From the NCBI GenBank assembly GCA_029207755.1, contig JARCOQ010000016.1:1493001-1557000 (forward strand): DNA of 64,000 nt, in the 5' to 3' direction. The notes beneath the pieces are model-generated. The model ran no database searches. It was not told the DNA's origin and worked only from the letters and a program-made list of their open reading frames with translations. Shown one piece after another: positions 26,536 to 40,301 of this stretch. The translations under genes and the position numbers were made by a program. Positions within the stretch are counted from its first letter, which is position 1. Each line of letters starts with the position of its first letter. This DNA is from Chamaea fasciata (Eukaryota; Chordata; Aves; Passeriformes; Sylviidae).

Positions 26536-29500
26536 AAGTAATTAAGGAATTCAAAGTAATCACTGAAAATTAACAAATTAAATGGAAAAAAGCATGCAGT
26601 TTATGCAATGTGATGCTCCACGTGCAAAGTTAGCAAAAAGAGAACTGGAAGTATAGCCTCATCCTCTTAGTGTTTCCTCAGGTGACGTGTGCACCCAGCC
26701 CTGTTTCAGTTTGTCCATGCTTGAGGACTGTCTGTTGATCGCCAAGTGTTTTGTTCACATCTTAGATGGCAACCAACAATGAGTCTGTATTCTCAAGTCA
26801 GTATTTTGCAGGGCATTTTCTTTTTACCTCGGTGAGTGACCTTTCCTTTTGTTGTGCAACTGGACACCTTTCTCTCCCCCGATGTTTGTATGGATTGAGT
26901 TTGGAAGTATTGATGTGTGTTTAACTTCTGTCAAAGAAAGGTAACTTGTTCATTTTTTTGTCCCCCTAGATTTTCTATTAAAGCTGTCTTTTTTTACCCC
27001 CCTCTCCACTGGAAACTTTTTTTTAATGCTTCCTTCGTCTGTTCTTACTGTGCTTTGAGTTCAGGAATGTTCTTGTAGAAAATGGTTATTTTTTCATCCT
27101 AATGTCAGCAGTGAGTCAGTCCAGCACACATTCTTATTACAGAATTACTTGAGATTTCTTTTTTATTTAGTAAAAAACATCTGAGTTCTCTTTGAATTTT
27201 CTGTGCAAAGACAATCTATAAAGGTCTTCAGCAGACACTGTACAAAGAAAAATGTGTCTATGGGGATACAGATTCTTCTTGTTGCCGGTATTGCTGTAGG
27301 GGGTTGATCAACTGTTTATGGAAGAAATGAGGAGTTCTCTTGCTTTCCTCTGGAAAATGACTTATACATTTATCAGCTTCTCTTCCTGAAATCATGTGTA
27401 CGGTAGAAGTACAAATATCTTCAACAGGATACTCAGTCTATTACTTTAGAACAACAGATAGAGGAATAAAACTTGTTCTGTTATAGTCTGACTCTTCCTG
27501 GAGCAATTTCAGACCTCACAAAAAAATTCCAACGGGGAAATTGCACAAATATTTGTGCTTTCTAAATCACATTTACACAGGTATTTGCTTGGTGCTATTA
27601 TTTTCCATAAAAACGTAATGAGATACTAATGTAAAAATCCATTCATAGTAGGAAGCACAAGATGTTTAAAAATCTTAAAGAGCAAAAAAAGCCTGGTCTG
27701 GAATTAGTCTGTACAGCTTGCCTAAAGTTCTGGGCTGGATCACAACTTTAGGGAAGGGCACCGATCTGTTATTACAACCTCTGTGTTTTATGCTGTGCAC
27801 AGATTGTCTCTGAGACCCATTTAGATATGGAACACAGGGCTTGGCATTTCTTCCACGAGTGAGCAAACCAGTTGTTAATTCTGGGAGTACTGTGACACCA
27901 GGGAGTTAATGCACTGTAGGTTATACCGTAAATTTCCATCACTCCGGCTGTTGTGCACTAAGTGTCTGGATGGACACACACGGATTTGCGCGGAGAGCTG
28001 ATAGGAAGTAAATCGAGTGTGGATTCACAGCGCGGCATTTGAAAGCAACTCACGTAGCAATAAAGCAAGGTCGTTGTCGGGTCGCTTTTCCTTCTTTCAG
28101 CTGCTCCAGAGGGGCTACCAAACGCAGGTGCTGCACACTGCAAACTCCTCAGCTCTGTAGGAGCTGGTTTGAGCTGCTGTGCAGCCCCTTTTGGGGGGCT
28201 TTTGCTGACTCTTTCCATCAGCACAGCAAGACTTGACCTTTCAAGGTCTTGAACACTTAAGAGTGTGAGCTCTATTTCTAAACAAATGGATTCAAAGTTC
28301 CACGCAAAGCTGAGTCCTCAGTCTGTTAGAATAAGCAGATCACAGTTTCAAAAGTAAAATAGTTTTCCTTACAGACATCACTTCTATGAAATTCTACATC
28401 CTTTAAAGTTGTCATCAATTGGTTCAGAAAATACTGAGAAATCATCTCAAAATACAAGACTGACTGCTACACTTCCATAATAAAATGTTCTGATTTTTGT
28501 ATTGAGCTGAATTTTATAACAAGCAACCCCCAAACTGCAGGCTTTATACGAAAAGATTTCAAATGTCATGACCAGTGTGGCATATTTCTAGGGCATGCAG
28601 AAGGAATTCCCCCATGCCTGTTTTGACCAGAAGCTCGGTTTTCCAGGATCACCCTATCCTCGTCTGTCAAACCCATCAGTGCAGAAAGACTTGTGAGTGG
28701 CGCCAATTTTAAACAAATGGCAATTACTTGTAACTGAGAAGTCTTTGGAAATGCTCTGCAGTCATCACGGTTGTTAAAGTTGCTATTAATGGGGTAGAAT
28801 ATATATTGATTGGATAGAGCAAAGTCAAACTTGGCATAAAATTCAAGAGCTTGGTAGTGCACTGTAGGGGATCGAGTCGGATTAGTCCCCGGGCATTCTC
28901 CAGCTGGAATACAATGGCACTCAGGTCTGAGCAGCTCCTTGGGCTCAGGCTCCTCTGTTGAACTTCCTCATCTCTTCAGATGCAAAAGAGAAATCGTCAT
29001 CCTTGCCAGCTGGGAGGTGCCATTGGTTCTTCTATATTTATTCCTGAAAATATGAACAGAGATGACTGATTTAAAAACAGACTGGTAGAGAGGAGATAAT
29101 ATAAAGGGGAAATGGTCGTTCATGTTTCGTTTTTCTCGTCCAACCCTCTCCAGCATCCTCTGGAATATGCATGAAATCTCCATGAAATCGATTAAATCAG
29201 TTACAGTGTTATGTAGATGTAGCCTTAAAAATGCTATTTTTTAATCATAGATTGAAATGGGCAATTTCAAGGCAATTTTTCTTTGCTTTGAATGGCTTAA
29301 ACTCAGGGGTAAATCTTGACGGAGTTTCCAGTTTCCAGACTGTGTGGTCATTAGAGATCTGAAGGTGCTTCTTGCCCTGCCTGCTGCTGCCCTGCCCGGC
29401 TCAGCTCCCACTGAGCTGCCGTGGCACACTGGTTCTTGCAGGCACATTAAAGCCTGTGCTGCTAGAACCAGCCAGGGCCAGTTTTATTGCTGTTGGTGAT

Positions 29501-30105
29501 GCCTTTCAGTTCGAAGAAAAAACCTGCAGATAAAAGCAGAATATCGAAAAAAGATTATCTTTGTAAATGGCACTTTTCTAATGACAGAAAAACAGAATGA
29601 AAAAATAATAATGGCAAAGCTCACGTTTGCTCACCGGCCTTTTTACTCCTTTTTACAAGACAAGGATTTCCTTGTCTTGCTTTGAACTTTCTGTGTTTGA
29701 TTACTTCAAATTGGCACAGACTACTACACTGACCCGAGCAATTAATGGGACAAAACTAATTCTAAATCTGAATCTCCCTAGCAAAGGTTGAACTGGTTTG
29801 AATCCGAAGGTGGTGCAAATTGCTCAGTTCAAGCGCAGCACAGGCATTACCAATATTCGGCTCACTGCACAGGTGGAGTTCAAAAGCCGGACCACAAACT
29901 GAACACTTCCCCAGGATTTCTGCCTGGAGGTGGCCCCTGACCCCAGGGCGGTCAGGCTGTGCCCACACCACATGCCTGGGAGCTGCTGGGATGATGCAGT
30001 GGGAGGGAGGAGAGCTGAAGCATTCGGAGCATATAAAATTCTCATTGAAAATTCAGTTGTTTGAGCATCCAGTTCAGTTGATCTCACGTCAGGCATCCTC
30101 TTGAA

Positions 30106-30119
30106 TTTTTTTTTTTTTT
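30106..30119 (+). repeat. Poly-T run
   Basis: Fourteen consecutive T residues. No retrotransposed sequence was recognised to the left that would make it an inverted poly-A tail. Confidence 0.85.
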
Positions 30120-32079
30120 CTTTTGAGGGAAAACCATGTAATAATTTCTGATTTTTTCCTCTATTTGTAAAATTCCAACGTCAAAATGCCGAAGGTTGCA
30201 GAGCACTCAAGGGCTTGGGAGGCAGACAGACATTTAAGTACCAGTGGGAGGCAGCAGGCAGCAGAGCTCTGTCCCTCAGTGCCTATCCTGGTGCCCCTGG
30301 CTCTTCATTCCAGCAGGACCTGTGAGTTTGCAGAGTGCAGATGTGTCCGGATGCGCATTACTCCTGAGGCAGGGGAAGACTGCTCTCCCTGGGGTGCTTC
30401 CATGGAACTGTCAGAGGTGGCCTGGATGTGCCACTGCCTCCACCGTAGCAGTGATACAGGAAAAATCCCCGAGTCACTTCAGTCAGTAGGAGCACACAGA
30501 GAAATATATCTGCAAGACCGTGCTGAAGGGGGAAGCGGCAAGCGGTTCAGTTCATGTTCTCGAAATAGAGGGACTGGGAAAAAGGAAAGGGAACCGGGAG
30601 AAAACCACGGATCCTTGGAGAGCTTTTTGCAAGAAGGCAGAATCCAGGAAAATGAGCCAGAAGAGGGACAAGCTGTGTTTTTACAGGCCTGTAAACTTTG
30701 GATGGCTCCTCTGGTTTAATCTTAAACAGGCTTTCGCTTTCCATTTTGTCTCTGTACTCCAAAAGAGAGTTCTGTTTGTTTATTCTGCAGGTTAGGTATC
30801 TTTCCTGACTGTTTCATGTCTCTGCTTCTGTCCCACGAGATACTGAACATCTGTAGGATCCTGATGTTGTTACATTTTTACTGATTTGAATATGAATTGA
30901 GAATTAAAGATCTCACTCCTCCATCTTCTACCCAGTGCTGCTTGAGATGTTGGTGTGGGTTTTTTTGCCATCCAAGTGATCATTAAACAGTGAGTTTCTC
31001 TCATTCTGAAACCCAGATGATTGTGTATGATTTACTCATTTATGTTTTTAAAAAGTACTTCAGTCTTTTTGTTTACAGGCCTTTGAAAAAGCAGTGAAAC
31101 ACACTGTGATATCTTTATCAGATTCTTTTCCAATTAATCAAGAGTAGCAGAAGAAACAAATGAAAAAAAGGAAAATCATCTAAGTGAAAGTCTGCAAATA
31201 AAGAACTTGAAGTGTGACATGAGAGAAAAGCTTGCATACTATTAATGGATACATTTTAAAAGTTGTTTTTAAGTACATCTTTTCTGTTGATTCTCAAGGG
31301 AAAAAGCAAGTTTGACTATAAGCGTTTTTTTCCACCAGACTGTTAACCCTGCTATTCTGGAGTAGGTGTATGGCATCATACAGACCCATGGGTTTATGTT
31401 TAAGAGAATTAAACTCTAAATACAACAGGAGAAAACCCTGCTATCCTTATTCTTCGCTTTCCTTATTCAGTTATAGGAGTTCTTTTCAGAAAATGCGTTC
31501 TGTAAATGTTAACTTGATACTTCCCCCGACAGGTGTGAGTGACACACAGGGAAATAAGGGTTAAACCAGAGCTCACCGATGAGCCCAAGTGGCCTCTAAC
31601 GCAGGCCATGATTTGACAATTCAAAAAGAGTCTCATTGGTGCCTTTTTTCTTTTTCTTTAAAATGGAAGTGAGATGATAATGACGGCTGATTTCTAGTCT
31701 CCCGATGCTGATGGAGGACATGAGTTAAATTAGGTCTAGTGATAAAATGAACCCCTAGAAGAAAATTATAATCAGACTCCTAAGTGGTTATAATTGCTTA
31801 GGATTGGAGTAAAAGCTATTCAAGTAACATCCAGCTGTAGGCACTGTGAACTCCTTAACCAAATCCAAGATGGGATATTCCTGGTTTTCTCACATTTCTT
31901 TCCTTCTGCCTAGTTTTCTTTCAGAATGAAAGTGCCCCAGCCCTCTTGTTAAGTTTATTTAATTAAGACGAATTTAAACGACTCCATTTTTAAATACACC
32001 TGCATGTGAAGTGAAAGCTGTCAGTGACAGAAAACTGAGTGTTGGAAGTAGCAAGGATATCCGTTGCCAAAGGTGGCAG

Positions 32080-32280
32080 AGCCCAGCAAAGCCCTGTGCA
32101 GCCCTTGGCTCTGGGGCCAGTGCGGAGCGCCGTGTTGCTGCGAGGGACGAGCGGCAGCCGGGGCTGGGATGTGCTGGTGGGCTGCCACCTGGCATGAGAC
32201 CAGTGGGGGCTCCAGGGCTGCGGCACCGACGCACAAAAACCCGTCAAATGGGGATGTTTTCTACTTCGCCGCTTCGCTTA
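32080..32280. other. Small GC- and CpG-rich patch
   Basis: About 200 bases with roughly fifteen CpG sites by eye count (for example GCGGAGCGCCG, GCGGCAGCCGGGG and TTCGCCGCTTCG) inside AT-rich flanks. Five partly overlapping frames on both strands traverse it because stop codons are rare. It is shorter than a usual CpG island. No transcription start motif was identified. Confidence 0.45.
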
Positions 32281-33686
32281 AGCACTAAAGGAAGGAGAGA
32301 GCTGTGGAGGTCAGATGATGAAACCATCGCGGATCCATCAAATTAGTGAAAAGCATCGCAGAAATTAGGGGGATTAAACACATTGTTTGCCATTGCTCCT
32401 GGCAATTAACCATAGAAAAGCAAAGGAATTACTGACTGAACTCTTTGCCAGCCACGAGGAGGTTCTCTGTGCTAAAGCCCAACTTGTACCATTGAGAACA
32501 GGAAGGGCTGTGAGGAAGCCAAGTGCCAGAGGGTGCCAGGGTACGATGGATTGCCGTGGCCGAACCGCCTGAGTGGAGTATCAGGTGCTCCAGCAGAGAC
32601 CTGGGGATGCTGAGTGAAATTGTTGCTGTTTCATTTAGGGAATTCAGTTCTGGAGGTGATCTTTGTAGATCAAAGTGAATAGTCTAGTTGAAAATAAACC
32701 CACTAACATTTGAAAATAAATAGAATTAAATGTGTTCTGAGGCATCATTTGGCAAGATTTTCCTCCAGGAGGATGACTGTTTCTAGTAGGGAATGCTTAC
32801 TTCTCACGAACGTAAAATTTCAGTTCCAGTGCATAAAAGATTTATTGAATGAGATTATGATCAGAAGACATGAAGTAGAGCTCAAGGACCAGAGATAAAT
32901 AGGAGAGAGGATACTGTTTGCCAGAAAAGTGGATCGTCTTAAGAGGAATGCGCAGTATGAAGGGAAAGTCAAAATTAACAAGCTTAACGCAGAGATGGGA
33001 AATAATCTGTATTTATTCTGAGAACTAAATTTATTCTCTTTTCCATTGTATTGGATGGTTTGACAAATAAATTATTTGGTAACAACGTCTCTTATGAGAG
33101 AACCATAACTCGTTTCAGAAGTAATAGCTTTTATTATTATCATTGATTCAGGAAATTGGAATAAATATCTTTGCTTATTAGAATTTTATGTAGATAACTT
33201 TGAAGAATGCTGAAAGCTCCTTACTATTTCATGTCCAGAATGAAGTAGTTCTGCCTCCTCGGAAAAATAAAAAAAATGAATCTGTGAGGGCTGACAAACA
33301 GGCAGTAACTGGTGTGTTATTTCCAGAGCAAGGGAGAAAGTCAGTTGTGGCTTTGAGTCTGAATGGGCAAAGCTCATGTGTAAGACCAATAGCAGTTGGC
33401 TGCACTCATGGGAAGAGGGGCAGAAGGCTCAGGAGAGCAACAGCTGGCAAGTATTTGGTGTGAACAAGCAAAAGACCAGCTAATATTGCTCAGTTACAGA
33501 CGCAGAGAAAACAGTGCTCGTCTATCCAGTGCCTTGGGCCTCATTTTCATTTCTTTTTCTTTAAATAAGTCCTTTTGAAGAGGCTCTCCCAGGTGTCAGT
33601 TGTGTAAAGAAGTGGGTCATTCTCCTGTGAAACCTGGTTTATTGCTTATCTTATTCACGTTTTCTGTTTACTTGTAGTTAACAAGG

Positions 33687-33945
33687 AACACAACCGGAGG
33701 AAATGGCCTCGCGTTGCCCTAGGGGAGGTTTAGGTTGGGTATGAGGGGAAATTTCTTTACTGAAAGTGTTTTCACACATTGGAACAGGCTGCCCAGCTGC
33801 GGGGTGGCGTCGTCTTCCCTGGAAATGTTCAAAACTGTGGAGGTGTGGCACTGGGGGACTGCAGTGGGCTTGGCAGGGCTGGATTTACAGCCGGGCTCGA
33901 TCTTGGAGGGCTTCTCACCCTAAGTGGTTGGGTGGCCACGTGGCA
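33687..33945 (+). mobile_element. CR1 LINE 3' end, plus strand, second tail type
   Basis: The copy starts within the CR1 segment 'GGGGAGGTTTAGGTTGG' (present here at about 33722). It continues through the end of ORF2, where the plus frame still reads FFTESVF then HWNRLPSCGV, the remnant of the conserved CR1 FFT..V.HWNRLP motif. The 3' UTR contains GAGGTGTGGCACTGGGGGAC and a diverged GGGCTCGATCTTGGAGGGCTTCTC. This matches the CR1 tail type with 'GATGTGGCACTGAGGGAC' and 'GGATGATCTTAGAGGTCTTTTCC', which differs from the copies at 24.4, 46.3 and 63.1 kb. It is 5'-truncated and about 260 bases long, and the terminal octamer repeat is lost or unclear. Confidence 0.9.
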
Positions 33946-36900
33946 CTGTAAGTTTTCCAGGTGTTTCAGTATACACACAGTATAGTGGCAGCAAGCAGCC
34001 TGCTTTTTATCTGCAGCCTTTTCCATGAAAATGGGCTGCAGATGATATCTCGGTTACAACAGTTTATATTTCCATGTATGTGTGTTATTGCTGGGAGACA
34101 TAAATTCTTCTGCAATAACATCTATTTTTAAATGATAGTGTACATACTTATTTCTCGTGTTATTTCAGATTGTTGTACATACTGACCTGTCATGCTTGTG
34201 CAAAGTCTTCTTTGTTATCTTGAGAATTTGTATTACATTGAAAAGGGGAATTAAAGAGATTTTAAAGAAAAAAGAGCTACTTCTGTTTCAATGAGAGCTC
34301 TTGAAGAGGTTATTAGTTAGAGTGATTTAGCTTTTCTCCAGTTCATCTCTAAATTCCTGTTTGCAGAGGTAAAGCAAACTCCAAGTGGTGGTGAGAATTT
34401 CAGACTACAGGTTTGTTGCCCTTAAAGAGCGTAATCCTCCCAGCTGTGTTTTCTCTTTATTAGCTTTGTGCACAGTTATGTTGAGTGGAACCATGAAAAA
34501 GAGCCGTGCCTATGTTTTCTTGACTTACCTTTATAGCAGAAGTGGTAAGTAGGAAAGTTACTGGTAGGAGTTTTTCCTTGATCTTTTCTTCATTGTCTCA
34601 AGAATAAATTCTGATTTTACAAAAAGGAGGAAGGCTTTCACTTACAAACTGGAAGTGACGATTCTGTCCTAATCTACAGTGAAATAGAAAGATATTTAGA
34701 ACCAAAAGTTTTAGGCTGGGGGAAAAAGTGAGATATGTGTCTGGATTACGTACTTGGCAGACTGTGGAAAGACTGAGAGGCACAGTCTGTGTCACGGTTT
34801 GATTGAATTTTACAGGATTCTTTACTACAAACTGCTGCACTTGTGCCAGAAGCAGGTACTAGAAGCTCTGCACACCGTCAGTGGCAATGGCTGGAGGGGT
34901 GTGGGGTGCTGAGGATGTCAGTGCTTGCCTTTGGACTGACATTCCAGATGAGAACCAGCTCCTGCCATGTTTAGTCCCAATCACCGACATTTTATTCCTG
35001 GGACCTAAGGAGCTGGACAGATCTGTTTGAAATGCAGCCAAACAAGTTACTTGCTACTATTTTTTATGCAGTTTAGTTAAAGAACTAAAGATGAATTTTA
35101 TCTTCTGTCTTCTCTTCATTGCTCTTGATTTTTAGAAGAATTCTATGCAGGATAGAGGGTTCTCTGCTGCGACTTCCAGCTGGGAGTTTACATTATTTTT
35201 CAAACACTTATTTATAATTTTTCCTACCAACCGACCCAAAATATTTTTGGCATGAGTACTTTCTTTGTGTGGCTTAGCACAGCTTTTTGACCATTAGGGA
35301 TAATTGCTTATGACATCATATTGGTCAGGAAACATACAGGGAGATCTGCCTGAACAAAGAACTCAGAGCCGGACACAGTTCATCCTTTTTTTTGAGCAAT
35401 ATAATACAGCAGTGCTCAGACAAGGTGATAGAAGAGCTAATTTGACAGAACTGTGAGACGTATACCCAGCCTTGACTTAGTTCTGTGGAGATGGGGCTTT
35501 ATCTTGGCATAATAGCATCATTTCTATTGATAAATTTTGCTCTTTTGAGAAGTTTTTCTGTGTTTCTCTGTTATTCTATTCCTAAAGCCATGTCCTTGAA
35601 AACAGATTTTCCTGGCAGTAGGGCTCTCTGAGTCTTCCTGCTGTCCATGTAATTTACAATTTTCGGTTTGGAAGTTCAGGGTGCACATAAATTTCTCTCT
35701 AAATGATTATCTATTGGAATGAGTTTAAGACTGGCAATGTTCTACCTTTTTGTGATGGAAAAAAAATTTCAAGAATTAATGAGCCCCTTCGTTTTGTGTT
35801 TGCTGTCTCTTTTTCTGTTGTTCTGGTAAGCAAACCGTATTTTCATGGCAAACTATTACAGTCATGTGGAGGTAAAATATGCAATTAATGAGACTGTACA
35901 ATATATTCCATTCAAGCAAAATATTGTCTGGCAGAGTAATCAGAGGCTCCCTGGTGCCTGCTCTGTGCTGGAAGTGTGACACTGTTTCTTTTAGTGCCAG
36001 ATGGCAGGTCAGTTGTAATCTGTAGTTCCCAAACATACACTGTGCAGTCATTTCCTTGGGCTGAATAGCTCGTTCTGCAGAGCCTGCTCCTCTGCACATC
36101 GGTAGTGTTTTGTTATAAATTTCGTGAAAGCACTGCTGTACTCCCCACTTCTGCATTCTCATATTGTTATTAAAAGACAAGCAATTCCAAGGGCAGAAAT
36201 TTGAAGCAGAACCTTGTTCCCCCCTTTATCTACCTGCCATTAATTGCAGCACAGTGGGAACTGGTCAGCAAGTAGACTCCGAATTTATCAGCTGCTGCAG
36301 GCACTCTGCTGCAGGAGCTGCGTGGCATTAGTGGGGCAGTTATGTAGCTATGAGAACATCTCAGGATGTCTTGTCTTACTGATCTGCCCGTGGCATGACT
36401 GACAGTGATCTGGATGAGGCTGATGAGCCATTTGGATGGGGACATTCTGACATTGCCTACAGCAAACGGAATGGGAGCTATTGTTTTCTAGTAGCAAAGA
36501 GAATTCGCAAAGCCAGGGAGTAGAAAAGAGCGGCTCAAAGGCAACGCTCTGAGTTCCTCGTTATAAAAACCTGCGCTGCTTACACCAAAGTGGTTGAAGC
36601 TCCAGCCCTTGGTTAGCTAAGCTGCCTCTCTGTTCTTGCCACTCCCATGAAGCAGAGAACAGATCCATCATCTAGGGGGGATAATAACCATGCGATCTCA
36701 GGAAAGATTATACTTCCCTTGCCAGGGTAAATTTATTAAGCGTCAGAAAGTGTAACAGGCACAAAATCATAGCAAATGCTAAGGAACAGGCACCCTTCCA
36801 ACTCTCTGCTCCTGAGCAGAGGGAGATGTTATTACTCCGCACCTTCTTCTTCCCTTTCTCTCACCCTTTTTGTGTTTCTGACAGCACACGTTTTCTGCAC

Positions 36901-39192
36901 TGTGAGGAGATGCCATTTACAGCGCACACTTAAATCACTGCAAGCAAGCATCACGTGTCCCCATTCTTTGGTTTCTCCCTAGTATTTTTCAAAGTAATGT
37001 TTTGGAACAAAGTGGTGGTGAATTAAAGCCCCATTTTGTGCAGGTACCAGGTGCTTAAGTATCTTGAGCCCTGCTGAGGTCAACGAGAACATTCTCGTTG
37101 CCTTCTTACCTTTTGAACTTGGCTTTGACTGCACATGATATTTTTACTTATCTTTAAAGTCAGGACAAAGCATCATGGGCGAGGTAGGCTAAGTGACACA
37201 AACATTGATACCACTCGCTGATAGTCTGAGGTATTTGAATTAGTTATGTTTATTATTTAATACTTTAGGCTAGAGCATGACTGAAATTACGTATTCTCCT
37301 CTCACTGCAGCAGTCAGAAGTCAAGACAGCTCAGCCCTTACACATCCTGACTCTGCCGTGAATCTCCTGGGCACCCAGCATCGGTCCTTCCACTTCTCTG
37401 TGCTCTTTCCTGCTTCTGCAGGGAGGCTCCGTAAAGTTATGTGGTGGCTTTCTGGGACAAAAATTGATCTCTTTGGTAGCTTTAGAGCCTGGGACAAAGG
37501 AGTCACATACAACTCCCGCTCAGGTTTTTTTTTGCAGAACTGAAAAGGCGTGTTATATTACTGAGCCGACTGACATTTAAAACATCTGTCCTACATTTGG
37601 GTACATTCCTATTGCATCCTACAGGACCTTTCCCTCAGAAAGCCCCGAATCTTTTGATGTACTGTGGCTGAGCTGCCACAAGACCCATTAGCACTGCAGG
37701 CGACATGAATTCAGGGCCGGAATCATGCCATGAGCTCTGGACTTCACGGGATCTTCAGCCAGGGGGGTGTGTTTGGGTCCTGCTGTCCTGCAGGATTCCT
37801 GTTGGGAATAGCAGCAATGCTTCAGGCTCAAAAGCTCACCGTCCTGGCTGACAGCTTCTGCAGTTAAACAGAATCCTGGGCCTTGGTGCAAAAGGACAGA
37901 TGTGAGAAGTTCTCTGACAGAAGCAGCCAGACAGGGACTTTCTCCACACAGATGCTTTCATCTATAAACGCGAGGCCACAGCAGAATAAATGCGAAAGAT
38001 GTCATGCTAGTGGAACCGAAAGGTGCTGTTTGCAGTTCATCCTATCTCATGGCCAACCCCAGCCAAACATACAATAGTTCAATATTTGGGAAAAGATTGA
38101 ATCTCTGCAAGTGCTCCATAAGCATTTTTTCTGCTTTTATTTGAAAAAGTACATTTATTTCTCCGCTTGGGTTAACAATAGAAAATGTGCCTGTGGCTTA
38201 ATCAGCGAAGTGAGAAAAGTAAGAAAGCCGTGCAGCGGAAATGAAATAGTTTTTGGTAAGGTGGTGGTGCCATCCCACCACTCAGGCCTATGATACCTGT
38301 ACCCAATTTTAGATTGCAAGGGTGCTTTGCTGGTAGAAAAACAACGGAAAGAAACCCCAGCCATTATCCTTTTCTCCCTTATCCCTCAAAAGTGTTCATC
38401 ACATGGAATGAGAACATTAACTTATGTTTGTTGCCTCAAGATTATTATCTCCCAAACTCCACTGCTCATCTGACTTTTAGACACAAAACCTGGTGTTGGT
38501 TTCCAGTCATTACCTGGCTTTCACAGTTACGCCCTAAGCTTCAGCTAATGTAATTCCAGGTAAACAGCTGGAACCACAAACAAAGCATTATCCCTTTAAC
38601 AGCTAAGTGAATTATGCTGCTATTTAATCACCTAATTTAAAATTAAGTTTATGATTCATAGAAGTAATAATGCACAACAGATGGATTGTTACTGCTGCTA
38701 AATGGTCAGGTAGGTGACATTTCTTCAGCTTGATACGCAGTTTAAGGTTCATCAGGAGGTGTTTGGTGAAGAATTGGCAACAGAGGAATTCTGGTTCCAC
38801 TGGTGATGACACGCTGCAGTTGATCTATGTTACAAGAAGAGTTTTGACAACTCGTGAGAAGGCAAAAATGAAAACTCAGAGAAGTTAGATCTGCGGATTT
38901 CATGGGATTTTTTGTGTAATTCTGCCCTTCAAATTGATCTAGATTTTAGGGAAAATGCCATTGCTAACGCATTGGTTAATTGGAAACAGAGTAGAAGAAA
39001 AAAGGTAAATATGAATAATATTACACCTGTTTCCTTAAAAATCCCAACCCGAATAACTGAAGAAAGAAGAAAAAGAAGACAGACAAAAAGAGGGAAATTA
39101 GATAGGAAAAATTCTGTTTTGATGATGGCTTGGTTTAGAAAATGGCTGATTTCTGTTAAAACTGTTTTGATCTGTAAGCTTTGACAAAGTGT

Positions 39193-39226
39193 ACCTGCTT
39201 CTAGAGCAGGTTCTAAAGAACCTGCT
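39193..39226. repeat. Compact triple inverted repeat
   Basis: Three copies of a seven-base arm occur in alternating orientation within 34 bases: ACCTGCT, AGCAGGT, then ACCTGCT again. The right-hand pair is a perfect palindrome with ten-base arms around an AA centre (39205-39226). The left-hand pair has seven-base arms around TCTAG. Either hairpin could form, but not both at once. The arms contain no standard steroid-receptor or heat-shock element. Function is unknown. Confidence 0.8.
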
Positions 39227-39652
39227 ATTCACATCCATGGAATTTACTGTATCATTCCACTTCTAGGAAAATCAAGTTCACATTCTTGGAACGAGATGCT
39301 TTGAAGGACTGCTCCTCTCTCCAAGGAGCTCATCCTCTCCACCCGTTTTCCTTTTTGATTTTAATGTCCTCATTTACTAGTTGGATTTCAGACCAGGTGG
39401 AATGAGAAAAGCAGATCCGCTGGAGAAAGGCAGAGTTATACGGACAGAAATAGCACAGGGCTGCAGATTTCCAAGGCTTTCTGATGATTTATGAAGAAGT
39501 TGCATCTCACTGATTGATTCCCAAATGCCTGGTCCAGTGTCATGCTCTCATTTATGCCGAAAATTATTTTCCTCACTTGAAGTGCACTGTGTAAGAAATT
39601 CGATCCCTAAAATATAAGTAAATCTTTACTGCCACTCATCATATAAGACTTC

Positions 39653-39668
39653 TTTTTTTTTTTTTTTT
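39653..39668 (+). repeat. Poly-T run
   Basis: Sixteen consecutive T residues followed by CCAG. The context (T tract, CC, AGTTCCAGG) resembles a pyrimidine tract and AG, but no exon-like open segment follows. Confidence 0.85.
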
Positions 39669-40301
39669 CCAGTTCCAGGCATTTGACATGAATTGAGTTT
39701 ACACTGTGGAAGCTGATTTTAATATCAGCAGCTCAGAGGGTTGCAAGTCTTGAAGGTGATCTGTTGCACTGTATAAATGGGTTCCTGATGCTCCCTGCAA
39801 AAAGACAAGTGAGGAGTTCTCTGATGCCAAAAGTTAAACTTCAGAAAGCTTTGTGATATATTTTAGCAGTGTTATTGCAGGAGACTTGTTTTAAACCCGA
39901 TACTTTTAAGGGTATCTGAAGCTACAAATGCCTTTTTTTATTACAGTTCAGGAGGCAGAGTAGACTCTATTTGATGGTGTTACTATAAAAAATACATACC
40001 TGCCCTACAGCAGATAAACACTGCAATCCCTCTGTCAATGTACTTCTCTGTTGCTTTTATTTTTGTGCTTTTGCAGTCTAGCAGGCGAATGGTGCCTGTT
40101 GGATTGCATTGCTGAAAGCAGGGCAGTTATAAATCCTGGGAATGATGCTAAATTAGTTTTACATGCTGGAGACTGACAGAAGCTCTTTTCACACCTTTTT
40201 GCAAGATTTGATTTTAATCTAAAGATTAGGGCCAATTCTTGGTATTACTTAGTGGGAATATCAGAGCCTTATAACTAAAAGTTGCTGCCCTATTTGCTTT
40301 C

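Larger units (their letters stand above)
24701..33686. other. Unique non-coding DNA; CpG-rich patch near 32.1 kb
   Basis: No gene was recognised over about 9 kb. The longest frame is 177 codons on plus (30186-30719). Its translation is low in hydrophobic pattern, shows no domain, and has overlapping frames on both strands. A minus frame at 28566-28862 (98 codons) was also examined without recognition. Other frames cluster in GC-richer patches at 25.9-26.5 kb and 32.0-32.35 kb. Short homopolymers are present at 26525 and 30106. Confidence 0.55.

Noticed and set aside
28566..28862. 98-codon minus frame
   Set aside because: No recognised family, no splice sites considered convincing, and no second exon nearby.
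30186..30719. 177-codon frame on plus, the longest on that strand
   Set aside because: The translation shows no recognisable family or regular hydrophobic pattern, other frames overlap it on both strands, and a frame of this length is not unexpected by chance in 64 kb.
39653..39700. Splice-acceptor-like T tract followed by CCAG
   Set aside because: No open, donor-bounded segment follows within exon-like distance.
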